A DNA stretch of 64,000 bases from Streptomyces rhizoryzae. Lineage in GTDB: Bacteria; Actinomycetota; Actinomycetes; Streptomycetales; Streptomycetaceae. The position numbers and the translations under genes are program-made. The DNA is taken from contig NZ_JALMUV010000041.1 of the NCBI RefSeq assembly GCF_023155275.1, positions 1 through 64,000 on the forward strand, in the 5' to 3' direction. Below, in pieces: positions 1-8,205 of the stretch (within the stretch, counting starts at the first letter, position 1; every line of letters begins with the position of its first letter). The notes beneath the pieces are model-generated. The model was not told the DNA's origin and did no database searches. It worked only from the letters and a program-made list of their open reading frames with translations.

Positions 1-55
1 GACGGCTGACGGCTGACGGCTGACGGCTGACGGCTGACGGCTGACGGCTGACGGC
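1..55. repeat. 7-bp tandem repeat
   Basis: Seven perfect copies of GACGGCT plus a partial eighth begin at the first base, so the array probably extends beyond the left edge. No gene is seen before the ribokinase. The purine-rich stretch that follows, to about position 270, has short GGAACAGCC and AAAGCAGGAA repeats and may be leader sequence. Confidence 0.9.
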
Positions 56-273
56 GGCCACCTCTGGCGGCCGGTGGGGCACCGGGGTGAGGCCGCCACC
101 GGTGCCCGCCGTCCGGCGAGAACCCGGAACAGGCGGAAGAGCCGGAACAGCCGGAACAGCCTGAAGGGTGGGAAAAGCCCGGAAGGCCGAAAAAGCAGGA
201 AAAGCAGGAAGAGACAGGCAAGCGGCGTATGGACACGAGAGAACGACGCCCGGACAGAGAAGAGGAACGGCGC

Positions 274-1191
274 ATGTACGACGTCCTGGTGGTCGGCTCG
301 GCCAACGCGGACCTGACCGTACGGGTGAACCGGCGGCCCGGCGCGGGGGAGACCGTGCTCGGCACCGACCTGGTGGAATCGGCCGGCGGCAAGGGCGCCA
401 ACCAGGCGGCCGCGGCGGCCCGGATCGGCGGCCGCACCGCGTTGCTGGCCCGGGTCGGCGGGGACGCCTACGGCGAACTGCTGCTGGCCGCCCAGCGTGC
501 GGCGGGTACTGACGTCGGCCCGGTCATCGTGGACGAGGACGCCCGCACCGGCACCGCGATGATCATCGTCGGCCCGGACGGGGACAACAGCATCGTCGTC
601 TCCCCGGGCGCCAACGCCGCCCTCACCCCGGAGGACGTGGCCGCGGCCAAGGACGTGATCGCGTCCTCCGCGGTGGTCTCCCTCCAGCTGGAGATCCCGA
701 GGGAGACCGTACGGGCCGCGGCGGCGGCCGCGGAGGAGGCCGGCACCCGCGTCGTCCTCAACCCCTCCCCGGCCCCCGACGACCTCGACCCCGAACTCCT
801 CGCCGTGGCCGACCCGCTGGTGGTCAACGAGCACGAGGCCCGGCAGCTCGCCGGCCGCACCGGGGGCACGCCGGCCGACTGGGCGGCCGCCCTCCGCGAC
901 CGGGGTGCCCGCTCGGTCGTGGTGACCCTCGGCGGCGAGGGCGCACTGGTGCTGGACTCCGAGGGCCCGGCCACCGTGCCCGGCATCCGGGTCGAGGCCG
1001 TGGACACCACCGGTGCGGGGGACGCCTTCACCGGGGCCCTGGCCACCCGCCTGGCCGGCGGCGCGTCCCTCTCCGACGCGGCCCGCTTCGCCGTACGGGT
1101 GGGCGCCGCCGCCGTCACCAAGCCGGGCGCCCAGCCGTCGTACCCCACCGCCGAGGACCTGGCCCACTTCCCGTCCCCGCCCACGCCCTGA
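274..1191 (+). CDS. rbsK: Ribokinase (PfkB family)
   Basis: Predicted cytoplasmic sugar kinase that phosphorylates D-ribose to ribose 5-phosphate with ATP. The 305-residue protein has the usual ribokinase length. It shows the N-terminal sugar-binding signature GGKGANQA (residues 38-45) and the PfkB signature DTTGAGDAF, with the catalytic base near Asp250. An in-frame ATG at 229 exists, but the start at 274 fits the family N-terminus (MYDVLVVGSANAD) and is preceded by a purine-rich GAGGAA site. No ribose transporter or repressor lies inside the window to the right; these may lie beyond the left edge. A related PfkB nucleoside kinase is a less likely alternative. Confidence 0.92.
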   Translation: MYDVLVVGSANADLTVRVNRRPGAGETVLGTDLVESAGGKGANQAAAAARIGGRTALLARVGGDAYGELLLAAQRAAGTDVGPVIVDEDARTGTAMIIVGPDGDNSIVVSPGANAALTPEDVAAAKDVIASSAVVSLQLEIPRETVRAAAAAAEEAGTRVVLNPSPAPDDLDPELLAVADPLVVNEHEARQLAGRTGGTPADWAAALRDRGARSVVVTLGGEGALVLDSEGPATVPGIRVEAVDTTGAGDAFTGALATRLAGGASLSDAARFAVRVGAAAVTKPGAQPSYPTAEDLAHFPSPPTP

Positions 1192-1616
1192 CCCACGCAC
1201 CACCGGGCCCGGCCTGGGCTGTTCAGTCCTTTCGCCGTTCCGGCAGCCCCAGCGGCCCGGCGGTCTCGGGGGGTCCGCAGGCTCGGTGTCTCCGATCTCC
1301 GGTGGCCTCCGCCGACTTCGTGGGTCCCGCGGCCACGCAGGCCCGGCAGTTCCCGGGCCCCGGCGGCCTGTGTCGCTGGAGTGACGGGAGGGGGCAAGAC
1401 GCCGTTGTGGTGGGAACTCCGGGTGAGCAGTGCGACCGGAGCTGCCGGAACGGCGGGGCCCGCCGGAGCGATGCCGACCGCGCCGCAACGAACGGAGCCG
1501 ACCGACCGGACGGCCCGCTGTGCCGGCGCGCAGCAGTCCGGGGCATCGGACTCGCCGACCCCGGGCACGGCGCGGGCGGGTCGGCACGCGACGGTGGTGA
1601 GCGCGGAGCCCGTCTC
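1192..1616. other. Gene-free gap between convergent genes
   Basis: About 425 bases lie between the convergent ribokinase and TetR genes. Open frames here lack recognisable domains or good ribosome binding sites and I read them as GC-rich shadows. No strong hairpin, tRNA or repeat was seen. Confidence 0.6.
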
Positions 1617-2402
1617 CTACTCCGCCTGGTCCCCCGTTTCCGCCGGGCCTTCCGTCTCCGCCGCATCCTCCCTCTCCGCCTGGCCTTCCGCCGCGGAGCC
1701 CTCGCTCCGCCCCTGCGGGTCGGCGGCGCCAGGTGTGCCTGGTGCTGGTGCTGGTGCTGGTGCTGGTGCTGTGGCTGTGCCTGTGGTCGGAGGGGGGCCG
1801 AGGAGGGTGAGGAAGTCGCGGAAGGCTGCGGGCATGTCGATGCGGTCGGGGTCCAGCAGCCACTGGAGCTGGAGGCCGTCCATGACCGCGACCAGCAGGG
1901 GAGCGGCGCGTTCCGGGGTCAGGCCGCCGGGGAGGGTGGCGCCGTACTCGGCGCGCAGCGCCTCGGACAGGGCCTCGCGTACGCCGCGGAAGCGGGCCTC
2001 GAAGAAGCCGCGCGCCGGGTGGTCCTCGGTGACGCTGTCGGCGGAGAGCACGGTGTACGCCTGGACGACGCCGGGGCGGGTGGCGTTGTAGTCGACGAGC
2101 TGGGCGAGGGTGCCGGTGCGCCAGGTCCCGGAGGCCGCGGCGGCCGCGTCCCAGCGGTCCCGGGCCTCCAGTACGCCGACCAGCAGCAGTTCCTTCGTGG
2201 GGAAGTGGTGCAGCAGCCCCTGCTGGGTCAGGCCGGCCCGCTCGGCGACGGCTGCCAGGGACGTACGGCGGTAGCCGCGCTCGGCGATCAGCTCCATGGC
2301 GGCCTCCAGGATCGCCGCCCGCCGCCCCGCGCGCTGGGCCGCCCGCCCGCCCCCGGCCCGCCGGGCGGGGCGTGCCGCGTCCTGCTCCCGTGCACCACTC
2401 AC
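1617..2402 (-). CDS. TetR-family transcriptional regulator
   Basis: DNA-binding regulator with an N-terminal TetR helix-turn-helix: the segment ILEAAMELIAERGY continues into TSLAAVAERAGLTQQGLLHHFPTK, the classic recognition helix and HFxxK ending. A GTG at 2402 with an upstream GGAGGG gives 261 residues. The frame stays open to an ATG at 2567, but that extension is low-complexity and looks non-coding. The C-terminus carries an unusual alanine-proline repeat (APAPAPAPAP) followed by an acidic Glu/Ala tail. The gene is divergent from the GH3 glucosidase, so control of that gene and itself is a reasonable inference. The ligand is unknown. Confidence 0.88.
   Translation of the reverse strand: MSGAREQDAARPARRAGGGRAAQRAGRRAAILEAAMELIAERGYRRTSLAAVAERAGLTQQGLLHHFPTKELLLVGVLEARDRWDAAAAASGTWRTGTLAQLVDYNATRPGVVQAYTVLSADSVTEDHPARGFFEARFRGVREALSEALRAEYGATLPGGLTPERAAPLLVAVMDGLQLQWLLDPDRIDMPAAFRDFLTLLGPPPTTGTATAPAPAPAPAPGTPGAADPQGRSEGSAAEGQAEREDAAETEGPAETGDQAE
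1740..1785. repeat. GGTGCT microsatellite inside TetR gene
   Basis: Consecutive GGTGCT hexamers on the plus strand encode the Ala-Pro repeat near the C-terminus of the TetR regulator. The perfect array decays rightwards into GTGGCTGTGCCTGTGG. Confidence 0.8.
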
Positions 2403-2779
2403 CGGCCGAGCGTAACCCTCCGGGCTCGCCGCCCCGGCGCCAGGACGAGGCCCGGCGGGAGGGCCATTGCCAGGCGCTCCCGCCGCGTGCCCCCGCCGCG
2501 CGTTCGCCGCCGTCCCGCACTCGGGAGCGGACGGGCCACCGACCGCGCGCCCCGCCAGCCGCTTCACCGCTCCCGGGTGCCGTCCCGGCCAGGGGCAGCA
2601 ACCCCCTCCCGGGCCGGGCAGGGCCGGGAGAGGGCCAGGCCAGAACCGGGCGGGGAGGACAGGGAAGAGAGCGACCGGCGGTGAAGGTATCGGACAGATA
2701 ACACTACCTACCAGCCGTCCGGTATGAGAGTAAGAATTCGGCCAGGGGGTCCGCTTATCCGCGCAAGGGAGCGCCGCAT
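2403..2779. promoter_or_regulatory. Divergent TetR/GH3 intergenic region
   Basis: Shared control region of the TetR regulator and the GH3 glucosidase. An imperfect palindrome, TACC-N8-GGTA at 2709-2724, sits in the most AT-rich part and is a candidate operator. The GH3 start at 2780 has a good AAGGGAG site. No clear -35/-10 pair could be assigned, so the operator call is tentative. Confidence 0.4.
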
Positions 2780-5434
2780 ATGACCGATCAGCCGCACGCC
2801 CGCCCCACCGGTCCCCGCACCGCGTCCGGCAGCCGCACCGCGCCGGGCGCCCGCGCCGGAGCCGGCGGCCGGGACCACGCCGCGGCGGTCGAACGGGCGC
2901 TCGCCGCGCTGGACTTGGACACCAAGGCCCGGCTGCTGTCCGGTCAGGACATGTGGTCGCTGCCGGCGGTGCCCGCGATCGGTCTGCGGTCGCTGGTGAT
3001 GTCGGACGGGCCGATCGGCGTACGGGGGCGGCACTGGACCGCGGAGGACCCGTCCGTGGCTCTCCCCAGCCCCACCGCCCTGGCCGCCACCTGGGAGCCG
3101 GAACTGGCCCGCCGGGCCGGGCAGTTGCTGGCGCAGGAGGCCCGCCGCAAGGGGGTGCACGTACTGCTGGCGCCGACGGTCAACCTGCACCGGTCGCCGC
3201 TCGGCGGCCGGCACTTCGAGTGCTATGCCGAGGACCCGCTGCTGACCGGCGTGATCGGGGCCGGCTATGTGCGGGGTGTGCAGGAGGGCGGCGTCGGGGC
3301 CACGGTGAAGCACTTCGTCGGCAACGATGCCGAGACCGACCGCTTCACCGTCGACAACCGGATCGCCCCGCGCCCGCTGCGCGAGCTCTACCTCGCGCCC
3401 TTCGAGTACATCGTCAGGCACGCCCGCCCCTGGGGCATCATGACCGCCTACAACCAGGTCAACGGCTCGACCATGACCGAGCACCGCCACCTCGTCGCCG
3501 ACGTGCTGCGCGGGGAATGGGGCTTCGACGGCTGCAACGTCTCCGACTGGACGGCGGCCCGGCACACCGTCCGGGCCCTGCGCGGCGGCCTGGACGTGGC
3601 GATGCCGGGCCCGGACTCGGTCTTCGGCGCCCCGCTCGCGGCGGCCGTCCGCGCGGGCCGGATCGACGAGTCGGAGGTGGACGCCGCGGTCCGCCGGGTG
3701 CTGCTGCTCGCCGCCCGGACCGGCGCTCTGGACGGGGTCCCGCCCGCGGTCGCCCCGGACGACGTCCCGCGGGACCTCGACGGCCGGGCCCTCGCCCGCG
3801 AACTGGCCCGCCGCGCGATCGTCCTGCTCCGCAACGAGAGCGTGCCCGAGGAAAGCGTTCGAGGCGGCAGCGTTCAGGACGGGAGCGTTCGCGACGAGGG
3901 AGTTCGTGACGGAGGCGTTCGTACCGAGAGCGCCCGTGGCATGGCGGGCGGTTGCGGCCGGGCGCTTCTCCCGCTGGCGGTCTCCGGGCTGCGGAGGGTC
4001 GCGGTCATCGGGGCGGCCGCCCGGGACGCCCGGGTGCTCGGCGGTGGTTCGGCGACCGTCTTCCCGGCGGAGATCGTCTCCCCGCTGGAGGGCCTGCGGG
4101 CCGCGCTCCCGGAGGACGTCGAGGTCGTCTTCGCGACCGGGGCGGATCCGCGCATCCGGGTGCCGCACGCCCGTGCCGGCTTCGACCTGCGCGCCCGCTA
4201 CCTCACCGCCGACGGCCGGGTGCTCGCCGAGACCCCGCAGTTCGACGGGCGGGTGCAGGTGCTCGGCAGCTTCCCCGACGGCGTCACCCGCCAGGACCTG
4301 CACGCCGTCGAGCTGACCGGCACCTTCACCCCGCGGACCACCGGCACCCACACCCTGGCGGTGGCCGGCGCCGGTCGGCTCCGGTTGACCGTCGGCGGCA
4401 CCGTCCTCTTCGACGGGGCGGGGGCGGCGGGGCAGGGGACCGACCCGTTCGAGGCGTTCATGCAGCCTGCCGAGCACCGCCTCGGGGCGGAACTGACGGC
4501 CGGCCAGGAACTCCCGGTCACCCTGCGCTTCATCCCGGACGGCCTGGGGCTGGGGGAGGGGCTGGACGCGCTGAACTTCACCCTCGGCCACACGGAACCG
4601 CGGCTCGACGGGGACGCGGAGATCGCGGAGGCGGTCCGCGCGGCGGCCGGCGCGGACGTCGCGGTGGTGGTGGTCGCCACGACCGAGGAGGTCGAGTCGG
4701 AAGGATTCGACCGCACCGACCTCCGGCTGCCGGGCCGGCAGGACGAACTGGTCGCCCGGGTCGCCGCCGCCAACCCCCGCACCGTCGTGGTGGTCAACGC
4801 CGGCTCGCCGGTCGAACTGCCCTGGCGGGAGCGGGTGCCCGCGGTGCTGCTGAGCTGGTTCCCCGGCCAGGAGGCCGGGGCGGCGCTGGCCGAGGTGCTG
4901 CTCGGCGCCCACGAACCGGGCGGGCGGCTCCCCACCACCTGGCCGGCCCGGCTCGCCGACGCGCCGGTCACCACCGTCACCCCCACCGACGGCACGCTGC
5001 CGTACAGCGAAGGGCTGTTCATCGGCTACCGGGCCTGGCAGCGCTCCGGCACCGCCCCCGCCTACCCCTTCGGCCACGGCCTCGGCTACACCGACTGGGA
5101 GTACGAGACGCTGGACGCCACGCCCGACTCGGTGCGGGTCCGGCTCCGCAACACCGGCGGCCGCCCCGGGCGCGAGGTGGTCCAGATCTACCTCGCACCG
5201 GCCGGCGCCGCTCCCGGCGCCCCGGAGCGTCCGGACCGCTGGCTGGCCGGATTCGCGACCGTCGAGGCCGGCCCCGGCGAGCGCGCCGAGACCGAGATCC
5301 CGCTGCCGGGCCGGGCGTTCGAGGTCTGGTCGGAGGCGGACGGCACCTGGCGCCGGGTCCCCGGCGACTACACCGTCGAGGCCGCCCGCAGCAGCGCCGA
5401 CATCCGGCTGACCGCGCCGCTCACCGCCGAGTGA
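2780..5434 (+). CDS. Glycoside hydrolase family 3 beta-glucosidase
   Basis: Probable beta-glucosidase or related exo-glycosidase of 884 residues. There is no signal peptide, so it should act on imported oligosaccharides in the cytoplasm. The order is the GH3 N-terminal barrel with nucleophile Asp256 in the VSDW motif, a GH3 C-terminal domain, an inserted PA14-like carbohydrate-binding domain at about residues 457-600, the rest of the C-terminal domain, and a fibronectin III-like domain at about 765-865. This resembles BglX-like PA14 enzymes. An unusual degenerate pentapeptide repeat lies at about residues 353-385. The last 14 bases overlap the convergent lipoprotein gene. The divergent TetR gene is its likely regulator. 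Confidence 0.92.
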   Translation: MTDQPHARPTGPRTASGSRTAPGARAGAGGRDHAAAVERALAALDLDTKARLLSGQDMWSLPAVPAIGLRSLVMSDGPIGVRGRHWTAEDPSVALPSPTALAATWEPELARRAGQLLAQEARRKGVHVLLAPTVNLHRSPLGGRHFECYAEDPLLTGVIGAGYVRGVQEGGVGATVKHFVGNDAETDRFTVDNRIAPRPLRELYLAPFEYIVRHARPWGIMTAYNQVNGSTMTEHRHLVADVLRGEWGFDGCNVSDWTAARHTVRALRGGLDVAMPGPDSVFGAPLAAAVRAGRIDESEVDAAVRRVLLLAARTGALDGVPPAVAPDDVPRDLDGRALARELARRAIVLLRNESVPEESVRGGSVQDGSVRDEGVRDGGVRTESARGMAGGCGRALLPLAVSGLRRVAVIGAAARDARVLGGGSATVFPAEIVSPLEGLRAALPEDVEVVFATGADPRIRVPHARAGFDLRARYLTADGRVLAETPQFDGRVQVLGSFPDGVTRQDLHAVELTGTFTPRTTGTHTLAVAGAGRLRLTVGGTVLFDGAGAAGQGTDPFEAFMQPAEHRLGAELTAGQELPVTLRFIPDGLGLGEGLDALNFTLGHTEPRLDGDAEIAEAVRAAAGADVAVVVVATTEEVESEGFDRTDLRLPGRQDELVARVAAANPRTVVVVNAGSPVELPWRERVPAVLLSWFPGQEAGAALAEVLLGAHEPGGRLPTTWPARLADAPVTTVTPTDGTLPYSEGLFIGYRAWQRSGTAPAYPFGHGLGYTDWEYETLDATPDSVRVRLRNTGGRPGREVVQIYLAPAGAAPGAPERPDRWLAGFATVEAGPGERAETEIPLPGRAFEVWSEADGTWRRVPGDYTVEAARSSADIRLTAPLTAE
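3836..3930. repeat. Degenerate 15-bp tandem repeat in GH3 gene
   Basis: Five to six imperfect copies of a 15-bp unit built round AGCGTTC (copies near 3854, 3869, 3884, 3900 and 3915) encode a Ser-Val-Arg/Gln-x-Gly pentapeptide run. The frame is preserved, so it acts as a hydrophilic linker between the GH3 domains. Confidence 0.8.
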
Positions 5435-6122
5435 GCACCGAGACGTCCCCACCGCTGGTCCGGGCGGATATTTTGTGCGCCGAGTCCTCGTCGGACGGGA
5501 CGGAGACCTTGCGGCTCCCGCCGCTCGTCCCGGCGTCGACGGCGTAGGTGCTCCTGGGCACGTGGATGGTGACATCGCCGCCGCTGGTCCGCCCGGAGAC
5601 CTCGTCGGGCACCGCGCCCAGTGTCATCTCCACATTGCCGCCGCTGGTCCGCGCCTTGGCGGTGCGGGCCGTGGTGTCCTCGACGGTGATGTCGCCGCCG
5701 CTGGTCTGCGCGGTGATTCCGCCGGAGGCGCCGCGCACGGTGATGTTCCCGCCGCTGGTGCGCAGGTCGACGGAGGCGTCGCGCGGCAGCAGGACGCGGT
5801 AGGCCACCTCGCAGCGGTGCCCGAAGCCGCAGCCGTCGGCGGTCAGCGTCAGCCGGCCGTCCTTGACCGTGTGGGCGGTCCGGGGCTTGCTGTCGTCGTA
5901 GCGGACCTTCTCGGTGACCTTGAGCGGGGTGCCGGCCGTCACCGGCACGATCTCGATGTCGCCGCCGTACGTCGTGGCGGACAGCGCGCTGACCGTGCCG
6001 CTCACGCCGTACGTCCGCTCGGCGGTGTGCTCCGGGCTGCCGAACTGTAGGGAGCAGCCGGTCGTCAGCAGCGTCAACGCCGCGCAGGGCAGGACGAGAT
6101 GGGCGGCGCGGAGACGGGCCAT
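5421..6122 (-). CDS. DUF4097-type beta-repeat lipoprotein
   Basis: Predicted surface lipoprotein of 233 residues of unknown function. The ATG at 6122 has a GGGGGA site 6 nt upstream and gives a lipoprotein signal ending in the lipobox LTTGC; an upstream in-frame ATG at 6191 is less likely. The mature part is a series of short beta-strand repeats, each with a TSGGD/TSGGN motif (seven copies), as in the DUF4097 beta-helix or adhesin-like family. Its stop overlaps the end of the GH3 gene. Two direct TCATACCGTGCG repeats upstream of the start match a motif in front of the two-component system at about 22.8 kb, which suggests shared control. Confidence 0.82.
   Translation of the reverse strand: MARLRAAHLVLPCAALTLLTTGCSLQFGSPEHTAERTYGVSGTVSALSATTYGGDIEIVPVTAGTPLKVTEKVRYDDSKPRTAHTVKDGRLTLTADGCGFGHRCEVAYRVLLPRDASVDLRTSGGNITVRGASGGITAQTSGGDITVEDTTARTAKARTSGGNVEMTLGAVPDEVSGRTSGGDVTIHVPRSTYAVDAGTSGGSRKVSVPSDEDSAHKISARTSGGDVSVLTRR
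5449..5760. repeat. Coding repeats of DUF4097 protein
   Basis: The string CCGCCGCTGGTC recurs with near-constant spacing of 57-60 bp (about 5578, 5638, 5695 and 5750, plus a variant at 5450). It encodes the repeated Thr-Ser-Gly-Gly turns on the minus strand. Confidence 0.8.
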
Positions 6123-6225
6123 GGTGAATCCCCCGAAGAAGTGGCGAACGGTACGGGACCGGAGCGGGACCGGACCGGATCCGCTCGGCAATCATCCTCC
6201 CCGTCCCGCGTCGCCGCGACGTCGC

Positions 6226-6262
6226 CGCACGGTATGACCTTGCCCGTCACCGCACGGTATGA
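6226..6262. promoter_or_regulatory. Direct repeats upstream of DUF4097 lipoprotein
   Basis: Two copies of CGCACGGTATGA (6226-6237 and 6251-6262), 25 bp apart, read TCATACCGTGCG in the direction of the lipoprotein gene. The core recurs as a long inverted repeat before the histidine kinase gene. They are candidate response-regulator sites. Confidence 0.45.
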
Positions 6263-6317
6263 GCGGCCCCGGCGTGCCCTTAGGGGTCCCCCTGAGACGT
6301 CCCTGGCCCGGCCGCCG

Positions 6318-7259
6318 TCACCCGGTGGGTGCCGCCGCGCCCTCCAGGGGGTTCTCCTTGCGGGTGATCGTGCGGAACGCCAGCTCCGCCAGTTGCTGCT
6401 GGCCGTTCAGGCCCGGGTGGAACCAGTCCCAGGTGCTCAACTGCTGCCCGGTGAAGCGGTAGTCGAAGACGGAGCGGTCGAACCGGCACCGGGCGTCCTT
6501 CGCGCAGACCTCCGCCAGCGCCTCGTTGTAGGCCATGACCCGGTCCCGGACCTGCGAGCGCCGGTCCTGGGCGGGCCGGGTCAGGTCGTCCGGGTCGCGC
6601 AGCATCGAGCCGCAGATGCCCAGCTTCCACACCTGTTTGCCGAGCGGGTTCTTGCGCCCCTCGGACCACAGCCGGAGCAGGTCGGGGATGGCCGCCACGT
6701 ACACCTGGGTGCGCGGCAGGGACCGCCGCAGGGCCGCCATGGACCGCTCGAAACCGGCGCGGAAGGCGGCCGGCGAGGTCATCGCCCCCACGTCGCTGCG
6801 GCAGGCGTCGTTGGCCCCGATCAGGATCGTGACGAGGGCGGGCCGGCGGGTGGCGGCCTCGGTGATCTGCTCCGGCAGATCGCTCATCAGGGCGCCGGTG
6901 CGGGCGTAGTTCCAGCTGCGGGCGGCCGCGTCCTTCTTCAGCAGCCGGCGGGCCAGGCTGTCGACCTTGGGGCTGGTGCCCGTGGCCCAGGAGACCTCGG
7001 GGCAGTCGGAGAGCACCGTGCAGGCGTCGAAGCCGACGGTGATGGAGTCGCCGAGCGCGGCGATCGAGGAGGGGTCCGTCCGCCAGACCGGGGCCTGCTT
7101 CACCGTGGGCGACGGGACCGGGTGGCGGCCCTGGGGGGCGGTGCCGCCACCGCACGCGGTGAGCGCGGCCAGCAGGCCGGAGGCGGCCGCCGAGGCCAGG
7201 GCGGCCCGGGCCGTACGGCGGCGGCGCCGCGGGCGCACGGGCCGGCCGGTCGCCGTCAT
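6318..7259 (-). CDS. SGNH/GDSL-family hydrolase lipoprotein
   Basis: Probable exported esterase or lipase of the SGNH fold, 313 residues from the ATG at 7259, which has a GGAGGGGGACAGG site. Arg-rich residues 9-18 and a hydrophobic segment lead to the lipobox LTAC (Cys36). Catalytic motifs are GDSIT with nucleophile Ser72, the GAND block with Asn150 and the terminal DWFH pair (Asp278, His281). This pattern resembles the Streptomyces SGNH-type esterases, but the substrate cannot be told from sequence. Six cysteines after the lipid anchor could form disulfides. It appears to be a single-gene unit. Confidence 0.88.
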   Translation of the reverse strand: MTATGRPVRPRRRRRTARAALASAAASGLLAALTACGGGTAPQGRHPVPSPTVKQAPVWRTDPSSIAALGDSITVGFDACTVLSDCPEVSWATGTSPKVDSLARRLLKKDAAARSWNYARTGALMSDLPEQITEAATRRPALVTILIGANDACRSDVGAMTSPAAFRAGFERSMAALRRSLPRTQVYVAAIPDLLRLWSEGRKNPLGKQVWKLGICGSMLRDPDDLTRPAQDRRSQVRDRVMAYNEALAEVCAKDARCRFDRSVFDYRFTGQQLSTWDWFHPGLNGQQQLAELAFRTITRKENPLEGAAAPTG

Positions 7260-7585
7260 ACCCTGTCCCCCTCCGGCGTGCGAGTGATATCTCTTCGGGT
7301 ACCGACGGTACGTCACTTCGGGTCCGGCGCCGCACGGTAGCTTGGCCCCGTGCCTGCCGGGGGGTGCCCCGGAGTGGCCTGTGCAGTCGGCACAGACAAA
7401 TTACAACACGTCATTTCCTGTCCCTTTTGCGGCAAATTCCGCCTCGTGGTGTTTACTGTAGGTCACCTCGCATGCTGGTGCCGAAGTGATCACTGGGGCA
7501 GAATGTGGACAGCTGTCCCGGCCGCGACCGGAACGGGCACGAGGCCGCTGGGGAAGGCGAACCTCGATCCGCAACGGAGGTCCCG
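7260..7585. promoter_or_regulatory. AT-richer promoter region before DUF3145
   Basis: The 326-base gap between divergent genes is less GC-rich than its surroundings, notably 7395-7465. It contains a GCGG-N6-CCGC palindrome near 7430 and a TANNNT-like box (TACTGT) near 7455. A GTG at 7350 preceded by TAGCTT and six bases could start a 79-codon leaderless frame that ends in a GTGA overlap with DUF3145. Its mixed third positions and a TTA codon argue against coding, so I treat it as regulatory sequence. Confidence 0.45.
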
Positions 7586-8080
7586 GTGACGACACGTGGA
7601 GTCCTGTACGTCCACTCCGCTCCGCGCGCGCTGTGCCCGCACGTCGAATGGGCGGTGGCGGGCGTCCTCGGGGTGCGCGTCAACCTCGACTGGATCCGCC
7701 AGCCGGCGTCTCCCGGCACCTGGAGAGCCGAGCTGTCCTGGCAGGGCGAGGCAGGCACGGCCTCCAAGCTCGCCTCCGCGCTGCGCGGCTGGCACCTGCT
7801 CCGCTTCGAGGTGACCGCCGAGCCCTGCGCCACCGCCGAGGGCGAGCGCTACAGCTCCACCCCCGATCTGGGCATCTTCCACGCCGTCACCGGCATCCAC
7901 GGGGACATCCTGATCCCCGAGGACCGGCTGCGCGCCGCCGTCGCCCGCTCCGCGCGCGGGGAGACCGAGCTGGCCGCCGAGGTCGCCAAGCTGCTCGGCA
8001 AGCCCTGGGACGACGAGTTGGAGCCCTTCCGCTACGCCGGCGAGGGCGCCCCGGTGCGCTGGCTGCACCAGGTCGTCTGA
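7586..8080 (+). CDS. DUF3145 domain protein
   Basis: Conserved actinobacterial protein of unknown function. It has 164 residues, the usual length of the family. The GTG at 7586 is preceded by GGAGG at good spacing and gives the family N-terminus MTTRGVLYVHSAPRALCPH. It is predicted to be soluble, with no signal or membrane segment, and has a conserved pattern of Trp, His and acidic residues but no catalytic motif that I recognise. It stands alone, transcribed away from the SGNH hydrolase. Confidence 0.85.
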   Translation: MTTRGVLYVHSAPRALCPHVEWAVAGVLGVRVNLDWIRQPASPGTWRAELSWQGEAGTASKLASALRGWHLLRFEVTAEPCATAEGERYSSTPDLGIFHAVTGIHGDILIPEDRLRAAVARSARGETELAAEVAKLLGKPWDDELEPFRYAGEGAPVRWLHQVV

Positions 8081-8168
8081 GGGCCGGGGCGCCGGTGCGC
8101 CCGCTCCGCCGGTCCGGCCGGACCCCCGGGCCACCGGGCGGGCCCGTGCGGCGACACACGGCGCGCAG

Positions 8169-8199
8169 TTGCCGTGGAGTGCGCTCCACGGCCTAGCGT
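8169..8199 (+). promoter_or_regulatory. MerR-type promoter with GGAGTGCGCTCC box
   Basis: TTGCCG and TAGCGT are separated by 19 bp, the elongated spacer typical of MerR-activated promoters. The spacer holds a palindrome with arms CCGTGGAG and CTCCACGG. The same layout (TTGCCT, GGAGTGCACTCC, TAGCGT, 19 bp) precedes the MerR gene at 15.9 kb. The -10 box ends 6 nt before the ATG, so the transcript is probably leaderless. Confidence 0.75.
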
Positions 8200-8205
8200 G
8201 CCGCC

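Noticed and set aside
2708-5575. 955-codon minus-strand frame opposite the GH3 gene
   Set aside because: It mirrors the coding strand of a well-supported GH3 enzyme, has no domain and no start signal.
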